A DNA stretch of 64,000 nt, from NCBI GenBank assembly GCA_037043015.1, contig CM073329.1, positions 6,464,648 through 6,528,647 on the forward strand, written 5' to 3'. Below, piece after piece: positions 1-11,783 of this stretch. Source of the stretch: Bryum argenteum. Taxonomy: Eukaryota; Streptophyta; Bryopsida; Bryales; Bryaceae. Below the pieces are notes generated by a model. The model worked only from the letters and a program-made list of their open reading frames with translations, did not search any database and was not told the origin of the DNA. The position numbers were made by a program, and so were the translations under genes. The number at the start of each line of letters is the position of its first letter. Position 1 is the stretch's first letter.

Positions 1-2572
1 CGTAATCATCAACAGCTGCCATATAGAGATCACCACCCTTATTTCCCGAAGCTTGCAACCATTTGTTATGAATGGATTCTGCAAGGTTGCAGGATGGCAT
101 CTCAGCTAGCTCTTCTGGAGATAATTTTTGTTCCTGACAGGTACATAAATAGTGATGTCAAGCTCAAAGTGTAGGAAGAGGCTATTTCGTTGACGAAATT
201 GCCTCCTAAAAATAGATATTTTTTTATTTTAATTTTTATTGGAAAGAAATAATAATTTACATTTATCCCGACTTAATTGTAAAATCGAAATTGCTATAAC
301 TTGAAAATTACCGTAGTAAGCATTTACTTACCAGTTCCATGAATCCACCCCACTGTCTATAGCGGTGATGCCAATACGAAAGCCATAGGTCAAGGTGGTA
401 GAGGCCATTTTCGGAGGTGGCGTTTGAGGATGACCACCACGCTCTGATTGCCAAATACCGGGTCTCAGCTTCATCGGATGAACGAGCATCCTTGTATTGC
501 TTACAGAGGACCCGATGTTGATCTTGCAATTCGTGGACGATGTACTTCTTGGTATGAGTTTCTAATGATTGCGTCCAATGAAAGTAACAAGTACGTTCTT
601 GGTCTTCCATGGGAATTGAAGGATCTCCAGAGCCGTAAACGATCCGCACTGCGTTCCAGTTGGCTTGAGCACTGTCAGCCATAAATCCTTGAAACTTAAG
701 TTTGTGTACTCCGTGCCTAGCCATGACGTGGTTGAGATTCCTCCAGAAGACAAGTTGAGCTTGAGTATCTTCAGATTGAAAATCTGAACATGCAATGGTT
801 AGAATGCGCTGGTAATTAGAGTCGTACACATGGCACGCCATGGTAGTCCATGGCTTCACTTGTTTGACATGGTCAAACATCATCCATGCATTGGAGAGGT
901 CGCCTCCAGGTTGCATCCGGCGGACAAGGTCGACACCACTACCGGGTCCAACTTCTGACATCTTAAAAATGAAGACTTTATCAGAATCGTCCCCTTGGCC
1001 GGGGAACATGTTGCGTTGCACGTACGCCCAGTTGCTGAGTCCTCTTAGCTTCGTGATGCCATCAAGGATGCCAAATCTGCGCATGTACTTGAAAGAATAG
1101 ATACGATTCCGCAAGCTTGGAGAGTTCAAGAGTTTACATCGATCAAAAACTGGCTCAAGTTCTTCAAGAGTTAGGTGTCCGGATTTGGGGTCATCTTCGT
1201 CGCGTAGAAGAATGTTACCTACTACGTCCTTGCTCGTCTCCAAGACAATTTTCGAAATTGTTGCTTGGGGGTTGCGGTCAACATGCTGTTCGATTAACTC
1301 ATCTATCATTTGACGTGCGCATCTATAGTCTCCGACTTTGACAGGGTGCTCGTGGGTACCGATATGCACACATGCACGCTCTTGAATATCATCTCCAAAG
1401 ACGTAGAAGATTTTGGCAGGACACAAAGCAACGCAGACTGGAGGTTCTCTGCAAATCTTACAGACTAGGGTGGACGATGAGGGAGGCGGTTCACTTACTG
1501 AAAAAAGTTCTTTGGTGATACCTTCAAACTCCACCTCATTGACTCCCGTCGCACGATCCGGCCGTTCCAAGAAAGGACACTTGTCATTGTGGCATTGGAG
1601 ATGACCCACGCAATTTGAATATCGAAATGACAAGCCCAGGGTGTTGTTGATGTTAGTTGTCATCGTCCTAGTCCAGACATGTCCGTCATACCGTTTGTCC
1701 ATCCCTTCCATTGATCTTGCATTCTTGAGTACAGCGGAAGGAAGTGCCGGGGGGAGGACATATAGGGCATCTCCATTAAAAGATGGAGGCAGAAAGGATA
1801 CAATGTGAGTAGGGATGGAATTGAAATCTAGTTTCTTGAGTATATTCTTGCTACCGGGCATGCTACCAAGTTTGCGTAGACATGGAAGAATGTTTTTGGG
1901 TTTTCCTGTTTGAGAGGATGGTGTGGGAGAGGCTAACGAAGAGGGCGTTGATTGAAAAGAGTTCTGAGAAATAGAGGAGATGGATGGAAGCTTGGCTGAA
2001 GGACGACGGGGTGGAACCGATGGCTTTTGTTCGTCATCGGATGAATCTGATATATCGATACTAACACGCTTGCCTGGTTCGATCTTGACACGAGCAAAGA
2101 GGGGACCAACGTTAGAGATCGTGGAGGAGCTACGAGGTGTTAGAAGTTGAGTGGATGCGTTCATAGCCGACTCTGTCAAACCGTATAGGCGATACTTTCC
2201 TGACTTGAGCTTCCACATGGTAGCGTTATTATCTAAGACGACTGGTTCTACAACCGTGGAGTACAGGACATGATAAGTTTGAGGATCAAGAACGTCGGTT
2301 TCTAACCACAATGTGGATACATCATAGCCAAAGCGAATTGCAAGCCAAGAAGAGGTTACTTCAGCCACACCATCAGGGCCAGGAGGAAGACAGAGAGGGA
2401 CATCAGAGGCGACTGACTTAATTTTGATCAAATCCAGAGAAGGAGGCTCCGTGGTGGAAGCCATGACTTCAGCCACGCCATGAGGGCGAGGAGGAGGACA
2501 AGCGGGGACATCAGAGGCAACTGACTTAATCTCGATCAAATCCGGGCAAGGTTTCTGAGAGGAGGAAGCCAT
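1..2572 (-). CDS. Mutator-like (MULE) transposase, 3' end beyond window
   Basis: Minus-strand gene, at least two exons: 2572-332 and 133-1, with a GTAAGT donor at 331 and a CAG acceptor at 134-136; the reading frame continues to the window edge, so the C-terminus is missing. I choose the ATG at 2572 (MASSSQ...) over one 14 codons upstream because a duplicated unit begins exactly there. After a low-complexity Ser/Pro-rich N-terminus there is a Cys/His zinc-binding-like stretch (CVGHLQCHNDKCPF) near residue 330 and a second Cys cluster (CKICREPPVC). A transposase-like core follows: MACHVYDSNY, then FMADSAQANWNAV, then CYFHW, matching the D...D...C-x2-H layout of MULE transposases. The last exon has a conserved-looking CNLAESIHNKWLQ motif. 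MULE transposases cut and rejoin element ends in the nucleus. No terminal inverted repeats were identified, so it could be a domesticated gene. The family call is by motif layout only. Confidence 0.6.
178..205. repeat. 28-bp near-perfect palindrome in transposase intron
   Basis: Arms 178-190 and 193-205 are inverse complements at 12 of 13 positions around a TG centre (core TTCGTTGACGAA). It lies inside the last visible intron of the MULE-type gene. The core with flanking GAAATTGCCT also occurs, with the centre inverted, in the satellite array at 5.4-8.9 kb. Confidence 0.7.
2357..2572 (-). repeat. Tandem 108-bp duplication at the start of the transposase gene
   Basis: Codons 1-36 (MASSSQ...GVAEV) and 37-72 (MASTTE...GVAEV) are two diverged copies of one 36-residue unit. 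The second copy also begins with ATG (2464), so both could serve as start codons. The shared core is IKSVASDVP followed by a Pro-rich tail and GVAEV. Confidence 0.8.
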
Positions 2573-3198
2573 GATTGAAGCTAGTACAAGAGAATGGACG
2601 AACGAGTGGTACAAAAGAGATAATGAGTACCTGCGGCGATGTTTATGTACTAAAATAATGTACTCTTGTAAGTAGTAAATGTAAAAAGAGTTGCAAAATT
2701 ATCTAGTGAAAGATATTCGAAGAGGTTGGATGTGAGGCTAATATTGGACGCACGAACTCCACAACGTATACGTATTTAAAACGTATCTTACAACCACTTT
2801 GTTTAAATATTGAACACGCGCATTAATTAAGCACAAGTATTAAGATGGTAAAACTAATTAAGGAATTGAGATTTGAATTCGAGACGGCGGCCGCCCGGTG
2901 TCGAGAGAATAAGTGCGCCTTAAAGGCTACTTGAAAATAGATTAGTATATAGTGTCGACACGGAATCGGGTAAAAGATTTTGTCTTCGCATCGGTGTGCG
3001 AAAGTGGCTATGAGTGTTAATGGGTTACGCGTTTAGAGTAGTTAGGGTTTAGGAAGAACGGCGCATCCAAAGAGTATAAAGTCATCGGGTTACAAGAGAT
3101 ATTCCTCTTTGTTTCTGTTGTATGATATAGTTGTATTCTCAGAGTCACGCTTTTGAGAATATCGTGTCTTAAGAGCGAGGAGTTTGTGATTGTTTGCA

Positions 3199-3999
3199 AT
3201 GGAGGGTGATAGTAGTCAAGTCGAGAGAGGGAAGGATGGAGTACGCGGGAAGAAGAAGAGAAGAGGTGGCATAAAGTTTTCTGGATCGAAAGCATTGCGG
3301 CGGAGTGCCATGCGGAAGAAAGATGCGCCGGATGTGTCTGATGACGATCATATGCAAGACATAGATGAAACGATTGATGAGTTCCTTCCCGGGAGGTTTA
3401 GAAGGAATGTAAAGATTCGAACATTGTACTTGGACGATGTTATCGAGAATACTGTGGTGAAGACGAAGAAGAACGGCTTGATTGGAACGAAGGAGTGAAG
3501 GAGGTAGATGCTAGTAAGAAATCGCAAAGCAGGAGTGGATCTCAAGAAATTGAACGTGATGGCGTGGATAAAGAGTTCGAAAAAGTAGTAAGTATAAATG
3601 GGAGTCTGGGTTTGCACAATGTGTTAAAGTTGATGTGATGTACAGTCTTAAATGTTTTAATGGGTTTGTTCAGTGGGATGATATGGAGACATTCGTTGAT
3701 GACATCTTTGGTGTTCATCCTCAGCAATTTGAAGCCGAAACACATGGAGCAAGCGGGAATGTCAAGTGGAAGAACGGAATGCAGTGGATGGCCATGAAGA
3801 AAAAGACGAAATGGAATTAGACCCGGAACGTTTACCGGTACAATTCCCAAACCTTAGAGAGGAGGTAGATCTAGGATGTCGACATGAGTTTATGATTTAT
3901 GAACACCCTAATGGCTTCATTCAATGTTGGTTGATAGACAATAATGAGTTCCCCTGGGCCGACCGTGAGGACGTGGGACGAAGCGGATCCGATAGTTAA
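3199..3999 (+). pseudogene. Decayed small gene of unknown function
   Basis: A plus-strand ATG at 3199 (MEGDSSQVERG...) opens a basic, Lys/Arg-rich then acidic protein. The frame stops near 3498, but a neighbouring frame continues with a charged stretch up to a GTAAGT-type donor near 3591. An acceptor (TTGTTCAG) near 3675 leads to WDDMETFVDDIFGVHPQQF, and a further frame change near 3770 leads to EERNAVDGHEEKDEMELDPE, ending at TAA 3997-3999. A TATA-like AGTATAAAG lies near 3074. Codon-like sequence in three successive frames suggests an old gene or element with at least two indels. I do not recognise the family; a non-coding region with chance ORFs is possible. Confidence 0.35.
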
Positions 4000-5449
4000 C
4001 GTGCGACTAGGATATAGACCCATTGAAGCCTTTTATTCTACATGTATTAGAACAGAAATTGGATATATTGTGGAAAAAGTCCAATTTATGTGAGACGGTC
4101 GCCCATGAATAAAGACCATAGCCCAACAATTCTTAGATGACATTTTTAGTAGAGAACATTCTAAACTCATATTCGGTGCTATATAAGAAGAAAAATAAAA
4201 ATAGTGATATCTTATCTATATTGTTATATACGTTACCGAAACCACTCATGTCGCAGTAAATCATCATTTTATTATGTTATACGGCAAACTCCCCATCTAG
4301 CATCGTCGTCCATCTGCGTCTGCGGGACGCCGGGTAGCATAAGACGGCGGCATTGGCAGATAGTCGCATTGAAGCGACATTCACGTACCAAACTCTCTCA
4401 TCATCAAAGTCATGAAGTCATGTAGAATTAAAGGATATAAGTGCGAACAAAAAAGCTTCCATCGTGAGCTATCGAGTAAGGCTGTTTATCATTCGCTATT
4501 TGGTATTATAAAGTCTGCGTATGTTTTGGACGAATAAAGTAGAAGTGAATCGATAGTAGCTTCTATGTAGAGTGTTGGCGCACGTGAAGCCGTCTCGGGA
4601 TATTGGTTTGCACGTAGAAGCTTTAATTGTTTGACTTAGTAGCTAGAAGCTTATACCTTTAGCACACGGCATTCTAGCAATTCGGTGGAGGATCTGGATG
4701 AATCGCCAAAGCAGAGGCCGGATTTCATGCGAGTCATCGGAGACGGGCACCAAAGTTACATCACCCTCCCGATCAGATCGTTGACCGCAGATAGTAGACC
4801 CCCCGCGTAGGATCGGATGTTTTGAGATCTTAAATGCCAGCTCAGCGCAGATGGCGGGCTGTCTGCCGCATAACCAGCTGATGCCGCATAAGCGGGCTGA
4901 CTCCACCGAGGTGCCTTATCTCGAAAGTGCCGATGGTGTAATATCGGGCTGGGCCTGTAGCAGAGATGAGCGTGACTTCCGTGATAAGGTTTCCCGGATA
5001 TCCTCTACCGGGTTGTGAGGCTCATGATCGGAGGTCATGTTGAAAACCGAGAACTGCGAAGGAGATCTGGTTTGGTGCGGGTGGGAGAGATACATTGCTA
5101 GAACGAAGTACTATCACAGAGAGAGGAATTAAGCTTTCTTTCTTTCAGTTGCAGTGCGAATCGAAGATGGCGAGCTGCGGAGGGGAGATAACGGCAATGC
5201 AGGACCCAAGCAAAGTCGTTGATGTAAGCGCCCCCTCCACGTTTTTGATCTCGGGTGGCGAAGGATGTCTTTGGAAAACCACTTTGGGAAGTTCGAGGTC
5301 ACCAAAGTTCAGACAATCGCGTCGAAGGGCATATGCTTTCTGAGCAGGTATGTGATGATTTTTCTTCTCAGAATGTCAGTGCATGGCCGAATTTGAAGCG
5401 TCAATGAATTTGAGCTCGACAATTGCGCCCAGTAGAAGCCGGCTGGTAT
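4000..5449. other. Intergenic; no gene seen
   Basis: Only short ORFs with no recognisable domain on either strand. It runs into the satellite-like array at its right end. Confidence 0.6.
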
Positions 5450-8400
5450 CCTCGTTTGAATGCGGCCTCGAGACTCATGACCTCGCTGAGCCTCGTAGAC
5501 TCATGACCTCATGACCTTGCAAAGATCGCACCTCGAGCCTCGTAGCCTCGCAGCCTCGTAGACTTTTTGCATGAGCATTGACATTGACGGATTTGCTCGC
5601 GAGATTGGTGTGGTTAGAACATGCTCGCGGAATCCTCGCTTGCATTTTGTGCTTAGAATGCGAATCTACTCGCTTGTAGCCATGTACAAGCCGGGCCGGG
5701 AAGGTAGTTTGAAGGCATGACCGAATTCGCAAGACAGATTTTTTTCGTGAAACCGGTGCCTCGTGAATGAACCAGCTGCCTCGTGAATGTGCTCTGTTTG
5801 AGTTGTTTCGTCCGCGAAACTACCTTGCTTGAAGCCACGTAGTAGGTTCGTGGGGGGACGATGGAAAGCATGGCCGAACTCGCAGCCTCGTGCACTTCCA
5901 GCATGAGCATCGAGCTGGGCAGAATTCCCATCCTCGTTGACAGGCTGTTGGAGATCGGTGGACCACTTCACCTCGGCACATTCGTCAACGAAACATCCTT
6001 GCTCAAGAATTTTAATACTTCAGATCGGTGTGCTTGAATTATGCTCCCCGAATCCTTGTTTTGTTCATGTGAGTAGAGTGTGCAAGATCTGCTCGAAGCC
6101 CTGTCAACGGCGGCTGGAACCTCGTTTGAATGCGAAAGATGTGTTGTCATTTGAATGTGAAAGATATGCTCGGAGCCGTATAGAAGCCGGCTTAGATCCT
6201 CATTTGAATATTAGCCCAGATTCGCAACCTCTTTACTTTCAGCATGAGAATGGAGCGTGGGCTTGCTTTCTGGGAACCTGCTTACCTCGAGCACTATCTA
6301 CAGCGAAAGTACATGGCTCCGAGCCTAGTAGAACCTGCATGAGAGGGACGATTGAATGCTTTGCCGAATTCACAGCCTCGTGGACTATCAGCAAGAGTTG
6401 TTGTCCGGGTAGTAGCGGACTCGTGAAGCTGCTCACGTCGAGACTTTCGTCAACGAAATTGCCTTGCCCGCTGTGATTTGGATGATTGAAAGATCGAGGC
6501 TTGGCCGAGTTGTGTACTACGAATTTGCAGCGTCATTGACTCTGAGCTTGACCGTTGAGCCATGTGGAAGACGACTGAATCCTCGATTGAATGCGTGCCA
6601 GAAGTTGCAGCCTGGTTGCCTTGCTTGGAACTGAAACTACCTTGCCCGTAATATGCTCGTGGATCCTCGTTTGATTGCGAAGCCCGAATTCATAGTGACT
6701 AAGACCTCGAGCATGACCCTTGCGCACTGTAGAAGCTCGCTGGAGCCTCGTTTAAATTCATGCCGGCATTCGAAGCATCGTTGCCCTGCCTGACACTGAA
6801 ACTCCTTTGCTCGCTTTAGGATATTCTCATCATAGAATGTGAAAGATCTGCTCGCAGTATCCTCTCTTCGTAATTGTGATGAGAGTGTGCTACATCTAGT
6901 CGGAACCCTGTAGATGTTGGCTGGATCCTCTCGTTCGAATGGATGCCGAATTCGTAGACTTTGAGCGGGCTTTTTCTCGTGAGCTTCTTGCCTTGTGAAC
7001 CGGCTCATGATGAGCACTCTCGTCAACGAAACTCCCTGGCTCGGAGCCTATTAGAAGCTCGCTGGGAGAGTTTTGTATTTCCATTGCCGAATTCGCATTC
7101 TCGTACTCTCAGCGAGCGCTGTCTGCATGTTGTAACGGCCTCTTGAACCATCTCACCTCGAGCACCTTCGTCAACGAATGTACCTTGCTCGGAGCCCTTA
7201 GTAAAGTGGCTGAGATGGACGGTATGAATGTACGTCGCAATTCGCAGCCTCGTAGACTTTTAGGGAGCGCTGTGTAGTAGCGGCCTCGTGAAGCAGGTCA
7301 CCTGGAGCAGTTTCGTCAACGAAACTACCTTGCTCAGCAATTCTAATCCTTGTGATCGGTGTGCTTAGAATATGTTCGAGGAAACCACGTTCTGTAATTG
7401 TGAGTAGGGTGTGCAAGATCTGCTTGGAGACTTGTAGATGTTGGCTGGACCCTCTCGTATGAATGCATGCCGAATTCGTAGACTCTGGGCGGGCGCTGTC
7501 TCTGAGCTTCCTGCCTTGTGAACCGGCTCATGATGAGCACTTTCGTCAACAAAACTCCCTGGCTCGGAGCCTATTAGAAACTGGCTGGGAGAGTTTTGTT
7601 TTTCCTCCGTTGAATTCGCATTTTCGTACTCTCAGCGAGCGCTGTCTGCATGTTGTAACGGCCTCTTGAACCATCTCACCTCGAGCACCTTCGTCAACGA
7701 ATGTACCTTGCTCGGAGCCCTTAGTAAAGTGGCTGAGATGGACGGTATGAATGTACGTCGCAGTTCGCAGCCTCGTAGACTTTTGGGAGCGGCTGTAGTA
7801 GCGGCCTCGCAAGCAAAGTCACCTCGAGCGGATTCGTCAACGAAACTACCTTGCTCCGCAATCCTAATCCTTGTGATTGGTGTGCTTAGAATATGTTCGT
7901 AGAATTCACGTTTTGTAATTGTGAGTAGGGTGTGCAAGATCTGCTTGGAGACTTGTAGATGTTTGCTGGATTCTCTTGTTTGAATGCATGCCAAATTCGT
8001 AGACTCGAGCGGGTATTTGTCTCGTGAGCTTCCGCTTAGTGAACCGGCTCATGATGAGCACTCTCGTCAACGAAACTCCCCGGCTCGGAGCCTATTAGAA
8101 ACGGGGGCGGGAGAGTTTTGTATTTCCTTCGCCGGTCGCATTCTCGTACTCTCGAGCTGATTTGTCGCATGTTGTAACGGCCTCTTGAACCATCTCACCT
8201 CGAGCACCTTCGTCAACGAATGTACCTTGCTCGGTGCCCTCAAGAAGGTGGCTGGGATGGACGGTATGAATGTACGTCGCAATTCGCAGCCTCGTAGACT
8301 TTTGGGGGGAGCGCGTGTAGTAGCGGCCTCGCGAAGCAGGTCACCTCGAGCAGTTTCGTCAACGAAACTACCTTGCTCCGCAATTCTAATCCTTGTGATC

Positions 8401-8910
8401 GGTGTGCTTAGAATATGTTCGAGGAAACCACGTTCGGTAATTGTGAGTAGGGTGTGCAAGATCTGCTTGGAGACTTGTAGATGTTGGCTGGATTCTCTCG
8501 TTTGAATGCATGCCGAATTCGTAGACTCTGAGCGGGCGTTGTCTCGTGAGCTTCCTGCTTAGTGAACCGGCTCATGATGAGCACTTTCGTCAACGAAACT
8601 CCCTGGCTCGGAGCCTATTAGAAGCTGGCTGGGAGAGTGTTGTATTTCCTTCGCCTTGGTCGCATTCTCGTACTCTCGCCGATTTGTCGCATGTCGCATG
8701 TTGTAACGGCCTCTTGAACCATCTCACCTCGAGCACCTTCGTCAACGAATGTACCTTGCTCGGAGCCCTCAAGAAGGTGGCTGGGATGGACGGTATGAAT
8801 GCATGTCGCAATTCGTAGCTTTGTAGACTTAGGGAGCGCTGTGTAGTAGCGGGCTCGTGAAGCAGGTCACCTGGAGCAGTTTCGTCAACGAAACTTCCTT
8901 GCCATCTGAT
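5450..8910. repeat. Satellite-like array with ~522-bp higher-order repeat
   Basis: The motif CGTCAACGAA recurs through the region. From about 7.0 kb it is ordered: occurrences at 7021/7169/7314, 7544/7692/7835, 8065/8211/8357 and 8588/8740/8883 define four copies of a higher-order unit of 521-523 bp, each made of three related subunits of about 145, 145 and 230 bp. Copies are closely similar, apart from small indels. From 5.45 to 7.0 kb the same words (CTCGTTTGAATGC, CTTGCTCGGAGCC, GTGCAAGATCTGCT) occur in diverged, irregular form. ORFs here are repeats of one another in both strands and I do not regard them as genes. Confidence 0.85.
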
Positions 8911-9715
8911 TGAAATGAAAGTGATCTGCAGGCATGGATTCTGCTCGTGGATCCTTGTTCGAATGTGTAGTCAGAATTCGCAGGGACATTGACCCTAACT
9001 ACCTTATCCTCTCTCTGGTTAATATGTGGAAGATAAATATATATGCACGTATAGCGTTTGTATCCGAAAGTAGGAGAATATTAGGTGATTCATATCTACA
9101 CCTCTTATCATTTCAATATTAACATTAATCTCTTTTCTCTCATCTCCTTGTGAATATACTAACGCTCCGAATTTTTGTTGTGTTTGCTTTTGTAGGAGTC
9201 GATTGACATCGAGCCGGAGTTCTCTTGTGGAATCGAGAGCGATAGTGCTACGTCTTGCACGCGAACTAGAGTCTTAGATGTAGAGGTTAAACGCACGGTG
9301 GTTCGAGCACTTCCATTTTGCTACTATAGATACTAACACCGACTACGTTCAATCAACATTGATCGCTCCCGATCGTTGTTGAAGATCAACGAGCTACTTA
9401 CATGAAGTCTTTGGAGGGCGCGTCGTAGGCAATCGCGCTTGGAAGCTCAAGCTCAAGCCGGACTTTGCCCACGACGTTCTAAGAGGATTGCGACCTAGTC
9501 TAGCTAAATTTGAAGCAGTCTACTTTAATTTTAGCTCGACATCTTACATTACCATGAGACGTAAAGACCAAAGTTCATGTTGTCTTCATTTATAATTTAT
9601 GTTGCTTCTCTATTTCTATTTGAGTTTTCATAATTGATTACTAAGTATCTTTGGTACTCTTGCGCAGACCCCTCTCTCGATTGCCCCGCTGTCATCTGAG
9701 ACCGATCCCACCAAC
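8911..9715. other. Upstream region of the split ParB/methyltransferase gene
   Basis: No coding ORF. The pyrimidine-rich tract ending in TTTTGTAG near 9196 and a GCGCAG at about 9662-9667, just before the ATG at 9716, could be splice acceptors of non-coding leader exons. This is a suggestion only; no promoter motif was identified with confidence. Confidence 0.3.
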
Positions 9716-10352
9716 ATGGCAACAACTGACGGTTGTGACGCGGAACAGCAGTCATGTTTGCCACTGACTATCTCCCCAAGCCGCCAACTCACATCTCAAT
9801 CTCCAATTGCCGAAGACGATGACGATGACATTCAAGAGATTGTTCCGGGTACACAGTGTTTGCGCGACATTGATGCAGTTGACGAGATGAACACATTTAC
9901 GGTAGCTGCGTCTCCAACTGCAAGATCTGCGAGGGAATCTCCTTCTCTCCCAGATACTTTGGAGGTTGGGGTTGTTGAAATGCCAAGTCATTTGGCAGAG
10001 ATGGATCCTATGTGGAGCGCTGACGAGTTACGCGCTCAACAAAAGGGAAACTCAATCAACACTATATCCAGATTGCGTATCAAACCAGTTGAAAAATCTC
10101 GACTTCGAATTCCCCTCTGTCGCCTCTCGTGTTACCCCAAGGTACGTCCTATCATTGAAACAGATGTTTGCAAGTTGGCAAACGAGTTTGTCAAAGGATA
10201 CAGAGAGGGTGATCGTGTTCTTTATGTTTCCCCCTTCAGCAAGAACGGTAAGCAGCGGTTGGTAAAGGACGATGATGCCGTTTGGAATAACCCTCATTGG
10301 AAAGCGGCCAATGATCGCTTCGAAGTCTCATTGCAAGCCGATCCGGACCTTT
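9716..10352 (+). pseudogene. ParB-like/DNA methyltransferase gene, first coding exon (5' of CACTA insertion)
   Basis: The ORF opens at ATG 9716 (MATTDGCDAE) with an acidic, Ser/Pro-rich N-terminus and then enters a ParB/sulfiredoxin-like fold. It has an Arg/Ile strand region (SRLRIPLCRL, YPKVRPI), a helix with LANEF, and a strand region VLYVSPF...QRLVKDDD. The exon is interrupted in codon 213 by the CACTA element at 10353. The sequence directly after the element (25304 on), minus one TTT copy, continues the same frame with DLCQFTGKYFYVYEGNHRVTAW, where EGNHR-x-TAW is the expected ParB GxxR-type motif. So 9716-10352 and 25304-29130 are two halves of one host gene. With the element in place the frame runs three codons into the transposon and stops. 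Confidence 0.75.
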
Positions 10353-10372
10353 CACTATAAGAAACAGGCTGT

Positions 10373-11170
10373 TTTTTAGATGTCTGAAATTAGACATCAA
10401 AATCGTGAAAGACGTCTAATAAGTGATCTTAAAACGCGAAAATAGGACTAGACATCAGCAGATGTCTTAGAAGACGTCTATAAGACATTGGAAGATGTCT
10501 TCGGAATTTCAACGTATCAAGGTAAAATTGGGAGGGTAAATCTATTGCCACGTAGACGACACATCAGCGCCATGTGGACGGGCAGTGCCACATGGCGATG
10601 ATTTTCATCCTGATGTGGATTTTTACGTCCTTCCAAAAAAGATGACATGGCGGCGCCAAAATCCTACGTGGACCCGCCAGAATCCGACGTGGAAACCGGG
10701 AAAATGACGTGGCATGCCACGTCAGCATAGTTTTGAGGGTTTTAAATGAGAAAAAATTAAGGTTAGACATTACAAAATGTCTTCTAAGATGTTTTATAAG
10801 ACATCTTGCAATGTCTTTTAGGATGTCTATAACTTTGTCTTTAGTAGTCTAAGTGTGTCTTCTAAGACATTGCCATAGACATAGTAGTGCGCACATTCTT
10901 TATCGCAGGATGTTTTGTAGGATGTTTTAATAGACATCTTAAAAGATGTTTTAAACGATGTTGTACTGGATGTCTCAGTTGATGTTTTATAGGATGTTGT
11001 AGAGGATGTTCTGTATGATGTTTTATGAGATGTTCTTTTATATGTCTTCCTAGATGTTTTGCTGATTAACATTAGGGATGTTCTGGAATGATGTTTAAGT
11101 AGATGTTTTAATCAACATTCTACATGGTGTTTCATTCAATGTCTTTCAAGACATCAGCTGTTTTAGTTAC
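10373..11170. repeat. Left subterminal repeat zone of CACTA
   Basis: Many direct and inverted copies of GATGTCTT, GATGTTTT and AAGACATC occur within 800 bp of the left terminus. In En/Spm elements such subterminal motifs bind the TnpA protein; the role here is inferred by analogy. The short minus-strand ORF over 10827-11072 (Thr/Ser/Lys repeats) is a by-product of the repeats. Confidence 0.75.
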
Positions 11171-11783
11171 ACGTGACATTAATCAATCTCAAGTGACCAT
11201 TATAACATATCTTTTGTCATTGCTACAGACAATAAAAACATCACCACCTTGTATTGTTCTACAATACATTTTGCAATACATTCAATAGCCTCTTAGACCA
11301 TTACAAACATAAAATACCACACTCTTAAAAGAGTAGAATATAGCTATATATGCCATTCCATATTGATATAACACGATTACAACTCAATCCAAACCTCATA
11401 TTTATATAGTTTATGAAACTCAAAACCAAACTAGGAAATGCAAAAAACAAAAATTTTAGCCAAAACACTTATGTAGTACGCACCCAGAACATCGTGTCTC
11501 TCAAACCTCTTTCTCGTCGGTCGGTACTTCCATTCACTACCACACATGTATGATCCCGCACATTAATAACAAGCCAACAAGTTTAGTACATATAAGTAGA
11601 TGTCTTTCAAGCCCTTATACATTTAACGAGTATTTCATATTTTGTGTAATAACAAACTTGCATTTAACTCATAACATAACTTTATTATACAACCACGAAC
11701 CCGATCCAATGCCTTGCTTTTCATTTTTCTTTGAAGTCTCGGCTCTTGTTGTCGTGCCTTTGTGCACGACCTTCCAATCGCCG

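Noticed and set aside
5450..8910. Many overlapping ORFs of 60-180 codons on both strands
   Set aside because: They repeat one another with the satellite unit and occur in several frames; no domain and no start context.
10827..11072. Minus-strand ORF rich in Thr-Ser-Tyr-Lys repeats
   Set aside because: It is the translation of CACTA subterminal GATGTTTT repeats, not a gene.
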